In this document: in pieces, positions 32,977 to 43,502 of the stretch
Position numbering within the stretch: the first letter of the stretch is position 1
Layout of the letters: every line of letters begins with the position of its first letter
IMG/VR virus record: IMGVR_UViG_3300047557_001098
Coordinates: 39,030-103,029 of that record
Reading direction: 5' to 3' (one strand)
DNA length: 64,000 nt
From: a virus
Made by a program: the position numbers and the translations under genes
Notes under the pieces: model-generated
What the model was told of the DNA's origin: nothing
Seen by the model: the letters and a program-made list of their open reading frames with translations, nothing else
The model's database searches: none

Positions 32977-34677
32977 CTAAGGTATATCATAAGTTATAAT
33001 TACAATCCCCGATCCGCCAGAACCCGCAGCAGGATCACCTCCACCAGCACCACCACCTCTGTTTGCAGTGCCACTTGCTCCGGGTGTGCCGGAAAGAAAT
33101 CCGCCGTTACCACCACCGAATTGTGGATGAGCAACACCGAAATTAGCAGGGTGACTTGGTGTAACTAATCCACCACCGCCACCAGCATAACCAACATTAG
33201 CACCAGAGATTGATGAGAATATTCCTATTCCACCATTACCACCAAAAGCGGTACCAGGCGTACTGGCGGCCAATCCAACGCTACCTGCACCACCTCCGCC
33301 ACCAGAGCCCGTACCCGCTGGACTGAAGAAATTACCAGCGCCGCCATTATTTCCTTCTGATGGCGTGTAACCACCAGCGTTTCCGGAACCACCAGCTCTA
33401 GGACCACCAAACCCATCACAAGCGCCACCGCCACCAGAACCTCCAGGTTGTCCGGCATTACCTGGCGCATTAAATCCACCTCTACCACCACCAGTTGCCC
33501 AAGTTCCACCAGTTCCGGAAGGGGTGATGAAAAATCCACTATTTGAGCCAGAAGAGGAAGCACCACCACCTCCACCCACAGCAATAGAATATGATGTTCC
33601 TGGTGTTACAGGTAATCCTACTCCAGTTCTAAAACCACCAGCTCCACCAGCACCACTTCCTGCCCCTCCTCCACCAGCAACAATTAAATAGTCAATTGAT
33701 GTCACACCAGTAGGAACTGTAAACGTAGATGCTGACGTATATACAACCCTTTGAGTAATTTCATAACGTAGGATAACCACACCAGAACCGCCAGAAGATA
33801 GTGCCGTTGCTCCAGTGTCGCCACCACCACCACCACCACCTTTATTTGCAGGTGGAGTGCTTGCAGCAACAGGTAAAGTTGGATGTGATATAGCGCCATT
33901 TGCGCCACCATAATCTGTTTGACCATTTCCACCATAACCACCAACACCTAAAGTGGGTGCCCATGTATATCCACCCCCACCACCAGCATAACCTACATTT
34001 GAGCCTGTTATAGAAGAATATATTCCAATGCCACCATTACCTGCCCAAGGCACTGCTGGTCTCATTCCATTAAATCCTGTGCCACCAGCACCACCGCCAC
34101 CGCCACCGCCTACGTTTGTACCACCCGGATAGCCCCCACCATTTCCACCATTGTTTCCTTCAGATGGTGAATATCCCCCTTGATTGCCGGCTCCACCTCC
34201 ATATGGACCGCCATAACCACTAAAGGCACCACCTCCACCAGATCCACCAGCACCACCCGCACCACCGGGAGCGTTAGCGCCACCTTCTCCACCACCAGTT
34301 GCCCAAGTTCCACCGGCTCCAGAAGATGTAATAAAGAATCCACTGTTTGTTCCTTTTGTAGCCCCACCTCCACCGCCACCAACAGAAATAGTGTATTGTG
34401 TTCCTGGTGTTACAGAAAGGCCGGTAGCAGTTCTAAATCCTCCAGCTCCTCCACCACCATAATTACCGCCACCGCCACCAGCAATAATTACATATTGAAT
34501 TACTAAAACACCAGAAGGAGCAGTCCAATTACTTGAGGAATTAAAAATAGAAACAACGGCATTCGCTCTGCCTCCAACACGTGGTACAGACATTCTACTT
34601 AAAGAAAGTAAAACTCTGATAGAGTGTGCCGCTTTCTTAGTAGAAAGAGGATTTATTTGAAGTCTACGTTGACTCAT
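32977..34677 (-). CDS. large glycine-rich adhesin-like protein with duplicated domain
   Basis: The protein has 566 residues. After a Ser/Arg-rich start with VLLSLSRMSVPRVGGRA it holds two tandem copies of a glycine-rich domain of roughly 230-260 residues (about 50-310 and 315-566). Each copy begins 'I(Q/D)Y(V/L)I(V/I)AGGGG', continues with 'GGFRT..GL.VTPGT.Y.I.VGGGGG' and ends with 'GSGVVILRYEI' or 'GSGIVIITYDI'. The same domain forms most of the 30738-31661 protein. By analogy with gp38-type adhesins the glycine runs may stack as polyglycine helices. A receptor-binding role is likely but unproven. Confidence 0.68.
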   Translation of the reverse strand: MSQRRLQINPLSTKKAAHSIRVLLSLSRMSVPRVGGRANAVVSIFNSSSNWTAPSGVLVIQYVIIAGGGGGNYGGGGAGGFRTATGLSVTPGTQYTISVGGGGGGATKGTNSGFFITSSGAGGTWATGGGEGGANAPGGAGGAGGSGGGGAFSGYGGPYGGGAGNQGGYSPSEGNNGGNGGGYPGGTNVGGGGGGGAGGTGFNGMRPAVPWAGNGGIGIYSSITGSNVGYAGGGGGYTWAPTLGVGGYGGNGQTDYGGANGAISHPTLPVAASTPPANKGGGGGGGDTGATALSSGGSGVVILRYEITQRVVYTSASTFTVPTGVTSIDYLIVAGGGGAGSGAGGAGGFRTGVGLPVTPGTSYSIAVGGGGGASSSGSNSGFFITPSGTGGTWATGGGRGGFNAPGNAGQPGGSGGGGACDGFGGPRAGGSGNAGGYTPSEGNNGGAGNFFSPAGTGSGGGGGAGSVGLAASTPGTAFGGNGGIGIFSSISGANVGYAGGGGGLVTPSHPANFGVAHPQFGGGNGGFLSGTPGASGTANRGGGAGGGDPAAGSGGSGIVIITYDIP

Positions 34678-34688
34678 TCAAAATACCA

Positions 34689-35027
34689 TTAATAAATTTC
34701 TGTACCAAATGCAGAAAAAGCAAGTAATGAACTGTTAGCATTAACTGATACGATTGATCCAGCATTTAATGTTACACCCAATGTTAATGTAACTGTATCA
34801 CGACCTGGTACATTAACACCATATGCAATATAACTAGCATTTGAAACAGCAGCACTTGATGTGTTCACTGAGATTCTAAACGCCCCACCATTTGCAGCAG
34901 CTTCATCTAAGTTGGCAATTGTGATTGATGACAAAATTGCAGAATTTAACGCCGGCACAGTGTAAAGTGTAGTCAACACGTTTGCTGATGGATTTCTTTG
35001 TCCTAAGATTGTATAATTTCTTGCCAT
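34689..35027 (-). CDS. small beta virion protein in fibre region
   Basis: The protein has 112 residues: MARNYTILGQRNPSANVLT, TLYTVPALNSAILSSITIANL (split, 20-40), a 'FRISVNTSSAAVSN' strand and a closing SLLAFSAFGTEIY. It matches the plan of the 31661 and 35687 proteins: an N-terminal strand pair, central 'G.....V.LT.G..L.AG....V', then a final strand. Such modules usually form small trimeric or collar proteins on fibres. It is separated from its neighbours by 11-15 bases. No precise role can be assigned. Confidence 0.6.
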   Translation of the reverse strand: MARNYTILGQRNPSANVLTTLYTVPALNSAILSSITIANLDEAAANGGAFRISVNTSSAAVSNASYIAYGVNVPGRDTVTLTLGVTLNAGSIVSVNANSSLLAFSAFGTEIY

Positions 35028-35042
35028 TTAATTTTTCCTTTT

Positions 35043-35687
35043 TTACATTCCGCCAAATAGAAAAGCGTCATCGAAGATGTCTGGTGGTGATACAATATTG
35101 TTTCCACTGATTGCGTTGTTTGCTATCAGATTACCAGTGATTTGATTTACCGCAATTAAGTTACCGGTGATTTGATTTTGTGCAATTTGATTGCCAGTGA
35201 TTTGATTTACCGCAATTAAGTTACCGGTGATTTGATTTTGTGCAATTTGATTGCCAGTGATTTGATTTGCTGCAATTAAGTTACCAGTGATTTGATTTAC
35301 ACCTATTTTATTTGCTTTGATAACAAAATTGGCCAATTTAGTTTCTGTTACCGCACCTGTGGCTAAAGCAGTTTCAGTTACAGAGCCGGGTAATAATTGT
35401 CCAGCATTAATGTTATTGTACGTGATAATACCAGAAGCTAGATGTGTAACTGTAATATTGTCAGCATAATCCGCTGAAGGTGCTTCAGTGAAGGTTAGTA
35501 ATCCATTTGTAACACTAAAAGAATAAGATGGCGTTTGAACAATACCATTCACAACAACGACAACAACGTTTGCATCACTTATATTTCTAGCCAGCGTAAA
35601 TTGTGTGCAGGCTCCAGTGCCAGAAAATTTTTCCGTTAGTAGAACAAAATTGCCAGGTAAATCTGGAGTGTTGCCGATGTATGCCAT
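35043..35687 (-). CDS. tail fibre protein: MAYIGNT head plus ITGN repeats
   Basis: The protein has 214 residues. An N-terminal attachment module (MAYIGNTPDLPGNFVLL, FSGTGACTQFTLAR, VVVVNGIVQTPSYSF) is followed by 'LLPGSVTETALATGAVTET' and then about eight ITGN(L/Q)IA decapeptides (130-200). The last 14 residues, PPDIFDDAFLFGGM, are identical to those of the 19736-20086 protein. It appears to be a complete version of that fibre, with head, shaft and tip, probably trimeric. Confidence 0.72.
   Translation of the reverse strand: MAYIGNTPDLPGNFVLLTEKFSGTGACTQFTLARNISDANVVVVVVNGIVQTPSYSFSVTNGLLTFTEAPSADYADNITVTHLASGIITYNNINAGQLLPGSVTETALATGAVTETKLANFVIKANKIGVNQITGNLIAANQITGNQIAQNQITGNLIAVNQITGNQIAQNQITGNLIAVNQITGNLIANNAISGNNIVSPPDIFDDAFLFGGM
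35092..35132. repeat. 41-bp identical repeat, copy 2 (partner 19785-19825)
   Basis: This stretch is identical to 19785-19825, 15 kb away and in the same orientation. Internally 35130-35300 is itself made of 30-bp units, including two nearly perfect 60-bp copies. Confidence 0.85.
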
Positions 35688-36022
35688 TAGGTAATCTCCA
35701 GAACTGACACGATAACGTCAGCAGAAGAAGCAACGGAAGTGTTCACTTCAATCTTGTCGCCAGCTTCCAATACTAGTTTTTGATCTCCGCCAATAGGAAC
35801 TAAAGCACCACCAGGTGCAATCGTTGCATCTCTGATTAGATATACGTTCGGAGCAGCGGCGCCTGCACAAGTCAAAAATACATTTGCCGATATTGGAGTA
35901 GAAATAAGATTTGAAATTGTCATGCCGATGACAGTAGCCTGCACACCAGCGGCAGCAGCGTAAGCATTTTGTGCTGTTCCACCCACCGCTTTCAAAACGT
36001 TATTTTTAAAGTTATTAGCCAT
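35687..36022 (-). CDS. small beta virion protein in fibre region
   Basis: The protein has 111 residues: NNFKNNVLKAVGG, then AYAAAAGVQATVIGMTISNL (20-39), SANVFLTCAG, a 'PGGALVPIGGDQKLVLEAGD' segment and a final SSADVIVSVLEIT. It is a predicted beta sandwich and a likely paralogue of the 31661 and 34689 proteins. Similar proteins are common in aquatic T4-like virions. It has a near-consensus late promoter upstream (GATAAATA) and an AGAGGAT ribosome site, and overlaps the next gene by one base. Confidence 0.62.
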   Translation of the reverse strand: MANNFKNNVLKAVGGTAQNAYAAAAGVQATVIGMTISNLISTPISANVFLTCAGAAAPNVYLIRDATIAPGGALVPIGGDQKLVLEAGDKIEVNTSVASSADVIVSVLEIT

Positions 36023-36042
36023 TAAATCCTCTGTTTTTTATT

Positions 36043-36050
36043 TATTTATC
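36043..36050 (-). promoter_or_regulatory. late promoter GATAAATA
   Basis: The minus strand reads GATAAATA, one mismatch from the late consensus. It contains the TAA stop of the 301-residue fibre gene and lies 21 bases before the ATG at 36022. Confidence 0.55.
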
Positions 36051-36951
36051 CCAGTGCTATTGAAAACGCCACGGACTGATCTTGTGCCACATTCGCCGCC
36101 ACAAAGGCTCCATTGGCATACAAAGCAGCGGAGTTAGCAGTGTGACTAGGTGTATTGGCTTGCAGGAATGCACCATTGGCATACAAAGCAGCGGAGTTAG
36201 CAGTAAAACTGGGTGTGTTAGCCTGCAAGAATGCAGCATTGGCATGTATGAATCCTGCGTTTGCATGAATGAAGGATGCATTAGCATGAATGAACCCTGC
36301 GTTTGCATGTCTGTGTGCAGAGTTTCCATGAATGAAAGCACCGTTGGCATACAATCCAGCACCAATCGCAATGGTACGCACCTCTGTAATGTAAGCATAA
36401 ATTGCTGTGTTTGGTGCACCAGTGAACGAAGTTGATAAAACTAAATGCGTTGCAGAGATGGCATTTGTAAAAGCAGAGTTACCAAAGACAGATAAACTGT
36501 TCGTGATATTTGCAGAACCATTGACTTGCAGATCATCAAAGCCAATAGAATCTAAAGTTACATTTCCACTGATAGTCAAATTACCATATATGAAAGCATC
36601 ACCGCCAACCGAAAGATTTGAAGTAACGTTTGCACTTGCAATGTTTTGTACAATGTTTGCATATGTTACTGTCAGATTTTGACCAAACGTTATGCTACCA
36701 TTGCCACTAATATTACCACTGGATAGTGAGATATTAGAGATGTTTGCAGTGTTCGCTTGAAGAACATTAATGTTAGCAAGAGTTCGAACGTTAAATGAAG
36801 CGTTTGCACCCTGAACCCAAATTGCAGTGTTGGCAATAAATGGTTGTCCGTTTATACCATCAGTCAAGCTATTTGCGGTAGTAACCAACAAGCTAGTGGT
36901 TGTCACCCACTCTTGAAATGTGTTTCCTGTTGATAGTTGATTAATTGCCAT
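36046..36951 (-). CDS. tail fibre protein with N-terminal attachment domain and heptad repeats
   Basis: The protein has 301 residues. The start MAINQLSTGNTFQEWVTTT and LTDG (residue 31) is a frequent fibre or adaptor N-terminus in aquatic T4-like phages. A central beta region holds NISGNGSITFGQNLTV (80-95) and GNLTISGNVTL. Residues 205-285 are xxFxxAN heptads like those of the 1780-residue fibre. It ends DQSVAFSIALG, close to that fibre's AIAMSIVFGG. It may be a shorter fibre or a proximal segment of the long one. Confidence 0.7.
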   Translation of the reverse strand: MAINQLSTGNTFQEWVTTTSLLVTTANSLTDGINGQPFIANTAIWVQGANASFNVRTLANINVLQANTANISNISLSSGNISGNGSITFGQNLTVTYANIVQNIASANVTSNLSVGGDAFIYGNLTISGNVTLDSIGFDDLQVNGSANITNSLSVFGNSAFTNAISATHLVLSTSFTGAPNTAIYAYITEVRTIAIGAGLYANGAFIHGNSAHRHANAGFIHANASFIHANAGFIHANAAFLQANTPSFTANSAALYANGAFLQANTPSHTANSAALYANGAFVAANVAQDQSVAFSIALG

Positions 36952-37180
36952 TTGAGTTTCTCATTTGTACTAGTTCTTGAAGAAGATTTTTTATTTGACC
37001 AATATCTTCTTCTAATTTATTTACTTTGTTTTCCAATGCCTGTCTCTCCTGCAATTTTCGCATGTCAAGTTCTCGGTCGGCATAATATTGTTCAAACTCC
37101 GCTTTGTTTGTATTTAATATAGCACCACTGTTTATATCACGATACAAATGATCACGATCTTGTATCTTCACGTATCCCAT
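36941..37180 (-). CDS. small coiled-coil protein of the tail-fibre region
   Basis: The protein has 79 residues. A short N-terminal segment (GYVKIQDRDHLYRDINSGAI) is followed by a strong coiled coil (about 35-75, with QALENKVNKLEEDIGQIKNLL). Proteins with the same start and helix occur next to the DUF4815 gene in aquatic T4-like phages, as far as I recall. The gene overlaps the 36951 start by 11 bases. It could be a small trimerising linker or chaperone. The function is unknown. Confidence 0.65.
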   Translation of the reverse strand: MGYVKIQDRDHLYRDINSGAILNTNKAEFEQYYADRELDMRKLQERQALENKVNKLEEDIGQIKNLLQELVQMRNSNGN

Positions 37181-37189
37181 ATGTTTACC

Positions 37190-40100
37190 TTATGTGTTAG
37201 TTTGAGAAACCGCAACAGCAGATGGTAAAGCAACTACACGTAAGTTAGAAATTTTAGGAACATTTGTTTTATTTGATCCAGACATAACAACTTTAATTTG
37301 GAATATAATAAAGTCTTTATATGTTGCTCCACTCGAAGCACCTACGTAAGAAACTTGCTGTGCAGGAATCCCAGAACCATACTGACCAGGTGCAAATGAT
37401 AGTTCATTGAAATCATTTTTATTACCAGAAACAAATGAAAGATCATTAAGCTGAGTCATTAATTGATATGAATTATCATCAAAACGACTAGGATCAGATG
37501 CGGATAACAGTTTATAGTATACATAAATTCCAGAGCCTGGTGGTTTATATGCATCCATATAAACACGAATATCACCAGCATCAAAACCAGAAGCCAATTG
37601 AATTAACTTACTTATGTAACGAACTTCTCCGTTACCACCACTTGCTTGATCTTCACCATTGTAAAGAACGGTAGCGCCAGTTCCTCCACCACCAGATAAA
37701 GTAACAGTTGGTGATGTCAGATATCCTGTTCCCTGGTTAGTTAAAGTAATTGCAGTTACTTCTCCACCACTTACTGTAGCTACAGCGGAAGCACCTGTAC
37801 CACCACCAACACTCTGATTTGTTATAGTTACGGTTGGTGCTGATGTGTATCCAGAACCACGGTTTGTAATAATGAAACCTGTATTCTGTAAAGGCATTTC
37901 ATTAATTTTATTTTCAACAGTAATCACTCCTATTCTTTGCATGTCAATCATTGGTGATATGTCAGGATTTGAAGTTTGGAATGTTGCTTTTAACTGGAAT
38001 GTTGAATTGCCAGTTTCCTTATTCAAAATTCTTCTTCCATATTGATCATCACACTCATAATTGGTATTTGGAGGAATACGAATAATTTCATGTTGACCTC
38101 CAGTTTCCATTTCCGAAATAAAATCATACTGTATTGAAGTGTTAGGCATTACAGCGTCGGTTGTTTGTAGATACAGCAGATCAAACACAGTATTTGCACT
38201 GTATTGTGATAAGTCAACTTCAAAGAATCCATATCCAAAATTATTTGAATATACACGCTTCTGAATTGTAAACATAATATCATTGTATTGATCAGCAGTC
38301 CATGTCGAACCATTCTGTGATAAGAATAATGATCCTGTATATGGTTGATCTGAAATCAAAACACTGGTTGCCAAGTCAGTATCATTGATACCTGCTATGA
38401 AACATTCATAACCATTACTATTTGACAGTAAAACAAAAGAATGTTCGCCAGGTAATAATAGAATTGGAACATCAAACTTAAATTCAGTATACTTGGTTGG
38501 GTCCGTAATATCAGGTATTGTAGAAAGTTTAACCTGATCTGGAGTTAAAGTTTTTTCTGCATATGGATATACTGTAGTCGCAGATGGATAACCATTGATA
38601 ACAGGTCTTAGCTGACAAGTTACAGGAATAGTTCTATCTTTTGTTTTGAAACAAACACGAACAGAATCAATCACAACACCCTGAGGATACTGATTAATGT
38701 TAATCAAGAATGTTTGTGCAAGTGGGTCATAATATCCAACAACAACATCATTTTGAACCGTTTCTGCTGTCGTAATGATAGTGTCGGTTCTACTTACAGA
38801 CCAACTTTCGTAAGCGGGTTCTCTAACCACTGTTGGTGTAAAGACTGTAACTGAAGTTTCTTGTTTCTGTAAGACAATACCAGATGCATAGAACATACAG
38901 TCGCCGTTTGTACGAGAGTTTTCAATGTTACCAAACTCATCATCAATTAGACGGAATAGTTTTTCTCCCGTTCTAAAGGTGTCAGCCGGACAAATAAACA
39001 CGGCAGCCGTAGCACCTTCTTCAGTTGTTTCAACTAAACCAATAGAATACGTTGAAGTTGAGTCGGGAATTATATTCCAAGTTCCTTGAATGGTTATGGT
39101 ACGAGTTGTACTATCATAAGCGGTAATAGTTGCTTGCTGTTCTTTACCTGTTCCCGCAATGATGTAAAGTGTTTGGCCCACATAATCGTTGGTGCCCCCA
39201 CTACCTTCAGCCTGTGCGCCGCCTGCATGATAGTTTAAAACAACAGTTGATGCTGTAGCAGATAAAACTCTACCTGTTGTATGATACCAATTGCTTGCGT
39301 GATAGGTTTTACCTGTTATATTACCTCGTACCCAAATACCATTTGTACATTGATCCCATGAACCAAAAGATGCAACGGGGCTCATACTAACAATGAAGCC
39401 ATTTTTGGCGGAAGTCAAACAAATGCCACCACTTCCAATAACTGTATCCGATGAATTGAATGATGTGGCCGAACTTGCTTTATAAATCGTTATGGCTTCA
39501 GCGTTGCTGATTGCAGTTTGAAACTGTAAATCACTTTGATCAAATTCGATTCTATTAATTCTACCAAGATATTTGTTTACTTTTACATTATCAAAGAATG
39601 CATTTAGTGATGTAAATGGTTTGAATTTTGTACCAACAACAAGAATATTTTTTTCTCTCATAAAGTGTACAACAGTTAAATCTGTCATACGATCACCTAA
39701 CGACTTTGTTAGTTGTTGAGGAACAATTCTAGATGTAACACCAGTACGTTGAGCACTAATAGTTTGTTCTCTTGTTTCTGACACGGCCACGGTTGAAGTA
39801 ACATCACCAATTACTGCTCTGGCACCGCCGGTGGCGCCGACTCTACCTTGAAGATTGGGGTCATTTGCAACGGCTCTTGTGGATAATGGAGCCAATCCTT
39901 CAAGCACTTGTGAATCCAATGTAACTGATTGCCAATCTGTTTGCCAAGCATTCCATCTAGTGCTTTCAATTGATGACCAAGCATCACGTGCAGCGTCACC
40001 ACCAGAAAGATCAATATTCTGTGCTTCTATACGATCTTCTGATTTCCAAATATCAGAGTTTGGATCAAGTCTAACTGTACCAAAATAATTAACCACATTA

Positions 40101-43100
40101 AATGGATTAATGTTCATCGTTTTTGATGCTTTATTTTGAGAAACAAATGTTGTTTCTGTTGAACCTAGCATCATTAATGGACCATTTAATTCAACATTCT
40201 GATTGTAAATAGCATTATCGCCATTTTGAATAATTTTGGTTGCCGCTATATTATAAGAACCACGACATGTTTGTGTTAGAATATCAATTGCTGCATTAAA
40301 ATCTGGAGCAGTGATTAAAGCTGCCGCACGGTCAACAAAAGAATCTACAAAAACTCCATTTTTGGGTCTTGATCTCCCCACTTGATCACGAATAGTAATG
40401 TCTGATTTATTCAGCGCAGCAATTTCTGCAATATTCAAAGATGTATACAATTCCAGATTTGTGATTCTCTTATCAAGCAAACCAACATCTTTCATGGTAT
40501 AACGTCTATTACTGAAAGTTTGAATGCCTGTTGAAGAAGGATATGTCAAATATGGAAGATATCTTAAAACATAAAGAGTCATTGCCTGTTCTGGCTGCTC
40601 AGGAACAGTTGGTTTTAGAGATGGGACTCCTTGTATAACTTTTAGTTGTCTATTTCTATTCAGAATAACACGATCAATACGTGGTAAGTAATATGCATAA
40701 TCGGTAATAATTTCTTGTCCCGGTTCAGAAATAATATTACCATAAGAAGCATCAACATCTAAAACAAAATTATTTGCTGTTGATGTGTTTACAGCATCTT
40801 TACGAACAGGTCTAAAATCCAAAAAGTCATTTAATCTATATTGATTACCATCTTGGCTAGTGAAGGTTGGAATTAAACCATAATCCAAACCTTGACCACC
40901 AGTTCTATAATCACCTAAACGTGTATAAGAATCAACATTAAAGAAACCGGATCCAGTTGATTTGAATCTTTCGTATCGAACAACTAAAGGACCTTTTGGT
41001 GGATTTTGTCCAGGTTTGAGTATAATTCCACCCCAATCATAGTAAGAGTCTTTTTGTCCTGTTGATAGAATATATCTGTCAGTAACGTTTGCAGATGAAC
41101 CTGTAGCTTTATCAAGAGCATCATAAGTTGCTGTAGAAACTGAAGTTCCATTAAAATCAAAAACAGCATTGATAGCATAAACATCGGCAACATACAAAGA
41201 GGTAACCAAACCAGGTTTCTTTTGTATTAAATTGGTATCATTAATAATTGTTTGTCCATCAAGCGGAGCCACATAAACATTATTATTACCTGAACTAAAA
41301 ATACTATTAGTTCTACTACCAGAACTAGCGGGGTCAACTAAAAGAGTATTTGCTCGAATAAAGACTTTGCTCTTAGAAGTTGGATTTGAAACTGAAACAG
41401 TTGCAAAAACATTTGCAACCATTGAACTTCCAGCACCAGTTATCTGAATTGTTTTTGCAATCGCATCAATTGTTTGAACTTGTGCTGGAACTGTTTGACC
41501 TCTTGCATAGTTTGAACCAGTAGAGGTCGTAACAATAACTTGATAATATTTTTGTTTATCTGTTTGAGATGATACTTGAACTAATGATTCTCCCGAACCT
41601 AATGACAATGGTGCTGATACATCATTTGTAAATGTTACACCAGTAAACAGTTTTTTGTACGCAAAAGAAAAGTCTGCAATCGAATTGTCGGCGACGTTAA
41701 TTTGTCCAACTTTAATTAATAAAGGCTCATTTAACTCATCAGTAATTCTTACTGGTTGAAATCCAGCATCAGTTACACCATCAAAAGTTGGGAAACCAAT
41801 CGATTCATTTTTAGAAATTGGGTGAACGTTAGCATATGATACTAGTGTAGTTCCTGCTGTAGCACTACGCACAACAAGAGATTCCATATCTCTTTTGGAT
41901 GTATCGATAATAAAACAATCAGTAGTTGTAATAGCTGAACTAAAAGAAGGAACGACAGTTGCAGTTCTTGTTGAACCATCATAAGCAGTAATCGTTCTGG
42001 TGCTATTGTCGGAAGTAAGATTTCTTGGTCGACCTTTGACCATTCGAATCTTCATGCCTTTGTAGACATCACTGTTGGCAGAAAATCCTGTTGGAAATAT
42101 AACAGTCGATACTGTGCCGCCAGTTGCATTTGTTCCATATCCACTATTTGAACCAATTGGAGTGGTATTAATATCGGTTACAGTAACTCTATAAACGTAA
42201 TTGTTTGGTTCGTCTGTGTTTGCACTAGCAACGAAAAAGTTCTGTAGTTTAACTTTACAGTTACCAATAACAGTATTATTATAAACAGCCAAGTTACTTC
42301 CTGCACCTATACCGATCATGTTGATAATTTGTCCGGTATTGAGCGCCGAAAGTTCTACGTTAGCAAATTGATTTGTACCAAAGTTATTGAACATTCCATT
42401 TGCATAGATGTAATAACCATAATCGGTTGTAATTCTTTGATTAAAAATTACATCAGTTGTTCTTGGTTTTGGAATTTCTAGAATTGTTGATGACTCTCTT
42501 CCAAACTCATAACCTCGGATATATGCTTTTCCTGGTCCAAGAATTACGTTAGCATATGCTCCTGAACCATTAGCACTATCTTCAAGTGCGATAGAAAAGT
42601 CTTTGATAATATAGTCACCAGATTCATCATATGTACGACGAGCAAGTTCATCAATCAAAGGACCGTAAATAGGAGTTTCACGATTAACGATTGGAACACC
42701 ATCAACAGTTTGATTTAATTCAATGAACTTAGTTAAATCTGTGCTATCTAATGGACGAGTATCTAAATGTAAAGAAACTCTATAACGGTCTGCGCCTGGC
42801 GCTTGAAAATTAGACGAACCTTGAGCAGGGTCTAATAAAGAAGTATCCTCAGTATAATCAATGATTTCTTCTGAAACCACAAAACCAACTCTTGAATTAC
42901 CCTGACGAGAATATTTGTCAATTGCAACGGTCTGTGGTTGTGATTTGACAAAGAGGCCATCATAATAAAATACACCCGCTCCAATTGAAAATGCCATTGT
43001 GTTGCCCAAAGCATTTGCGCTTGCAAGATTGGCATAATAAGATACGTTACCATCAGGCCCAGCATCAGTATAAATGGTTTCATTTGGCTGAAAGTCAGCA

Positions 43101-43492
43101 CCATACAATTGTTTAATGATAAAGGTAATTGGCTCGTTTGCACTTTCGACTGCATTGTAAGATTTTAAAATAAGAGCACGTTTTGTATTCGATGTGTTGT
43201 AAATTACTTTTTCATTGAAAGTATTTGCAGAAATATCAACGCCTTTGAATGTTGAAGCAATATTCAGGTAGTTACAATTTTGAATTGTAATTTGCCCACC
43301 AGTGACTTTTGAGCCAGTTACAAAAATATGATCACCAAATTTTTTAATCTGATCCTGTATTATAGTTTGTAGCTGTGTCAGTTCACGGGCTTGAACCGCA
43401 GTTCCTGGTTTGAATAGGATACGATTGAAATTCTTATCCTCGTCAAAATCATCGTAGTAAGGATTGACATTAAAATTTGTAGTAAGCGCCAT
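37190..43492 (-). CDS. giant DUF4815 virion protein (baseplate/tail fibre)
   Basis: The protein has 2100 residues. The N-terminal [19 protein letters not shown], then [28 protein letters not shown] (split, 22-49), is the DUF4815 signature. The long middle consists of beta modules with an [12 protein letters not shown] region near 1505. Residues about 1890-1965 hold two '[12 protein letters not shown]' type repeats, as in gp6. The C-terminus ends in a beta domain with [15 protein letters not shown]. Such proteins are abundant virion components of aquatic T4-like phages and probably replace T4 peripheral baseplate or fibre parts. Position next to gene 8 supports a baseplate location. Confidence 0.78.
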   Translation of the reverse strand: MALTTNFNVNPYYDDFDEDKNFNRILFKPGTAVQARELTQLQTIIQDQIKKFGDHIFVTGSKVTGGQITIQNCNYLNIASTFKGVDISANTFNEKVIYNTSNTKRALILKSYNAVESANEPITFIIKQLYGADFQPNETIYTDAGPDGNVSYYANLASANALGNTMAFSIGAGVFYYDGLFVKSQPQTVAIDKYSRQGNSRVGFVVSEEIIDYTEDTSLLDPAQGSSNFQAPGADRYRVSLHLDTRPLDSTDLTKFIELNQTVDGVPIVNRETPIYGPLIDELARRTYDESGDYIIKDFSIALEDSANGSGAYANVILGPGKAYIRGYEFGRESSTILEIPKPRTTDVIFNQRITTDYGYYIYANGMFNNFGTNQFANVELSALNTGQIINMIGIGAGSNLAVYNNTVIGNCKVKLQNFFVASANTDEPNNYVYRVTVTDINTTPIGSNSGYGTNATGGTVSTVIFPTGFSANSDVYKGMKIRMVKGRPRNLTSDNSTRTITAYDGSTRTATVVPSFSSAITTTDCFIIDTSKRDMESLVVRSATAGTTLVSYANVHPISKNESIGFPTFDGVTDAGFQPVRITDELNEPLLIKVGQINVADNSIADFSFAYKKLFTGVTFTNDVSAPLSLGSGESLVQVSSQTDKQKYYQVIVTTSTGSNYARGQTVPAQVQTIDAIAKTIQITGAGSSMVANVFATVSVSNPTSKSKVFIRANTLLVDPASSGSRTNSIFSSGNNNVYVAPLDGQTIINDTNLIQKKPGLVTSLYVADVYAINAVFDFNGTSVSTATYDALDKATGSSANVTDRYILSTGQKDSYYDWGGIILKPGQNPPKGPLVVRYERFKSTGSGFFNVDSYTRLGDYRTGGQGLDYGLIPTFTSQDGNQYRLNDFLDFRPVRKDAVNTSTANNFVLDVDASYGNIISEPGQEIITDYAYYLPRIDRVILNRNRQLKVIQGVPSLKPTVPEQPEQAMTLYVLRYLPYLTYPSSTGIQTFSNRRYTMKDVGLLDKRITNLELYTSLNIAEIAALNKSDITIRDQVGRSRPKNGVFVDSFVDRAAALITAPDFNAAIDILTQTCRGSYNIAATKIIQNGDNAIYNQNVELNGPLMMLGSTETTFVSQNKASKTMNINPFNVVNYFGTVRLDPNSDIWKSEDRIEAQNIDLSGGDAARDAWSSIESTRWNAWQTDWQSVTLDSQVLEGLAPLSTRAVANDPNLQGRVGATGGARAVIGDVTSTVAVSETREQTISAQRTGVTSRIVPQQLTKSLGDRMTDLTVVHFMREKNILVVGTKFKPFTSLNAFFDNVKVNKYLGRINRIEFDQSDLQFQTAISNAEAITIYKASSATSFNSSDTVIGSGGICLTSAKNGFIVSMSPVASFGSWDQCTNGIWVRGNITGKTYHASNWYHTTGRVLSATASTVVLNYHAGGAQAEGSGGTNDYVGQTLYIIAGTGKEQQATITAYDSTTRTITIQGTWNIIPDSTSTYSIGLVETTEEGATAAVFICPADTFRTGEKLFRLIDDEFGNIENSRTNGDCMFYASGIVLQKQETSVTVFTPTVVREPAYESWSVSRTDTIITTAETVQNDVVVGYYDPLAQTFLININQYPQGVVIDSVRVCFKTKDRTIPVTCQLRPVINGYPSATTVYPYAEKTLTPDQVKLSTIPDITDPTKYTEFKFDVPILLLPGEHSFVLLSNSNGYECFIAGINDTDLATSVLISDQPYTGSLFLSQNGSTWTADQYNDIMFTIQKRVYSNNFGYGFFEVDLSQYSANTVFDLLYLQTTDAVMPNTSIQYDFISEMETGGQHEIIRIPPNTNYECDDQYGRRILNKETGNSTFQLKATFQTSNPDISPMIDMQRIGVITVENKINEMPLQNTGFIITNRGSGYTSAPTVTITNQSVGGGTGASAVATVSGGEVTAITLTNQGTGYLTSPTVTLSGGGGTGATVLYNGEDQASGGNGEVRYISKLIQLASGFDAGDIRVYMDAYKPPGSGIYVYYKLLSASDPSRFDDNSYQLMTQLNDLSFVSGNKNDFNELSFAPGQYGSGIPAQQVSYVGASSGATYKDFIIFQIKVVMSGSNKTNVPKISNLRVVALPSAVAVSQTNT

Positions 43493-43502
43493 CTATTAAC
43501 CT

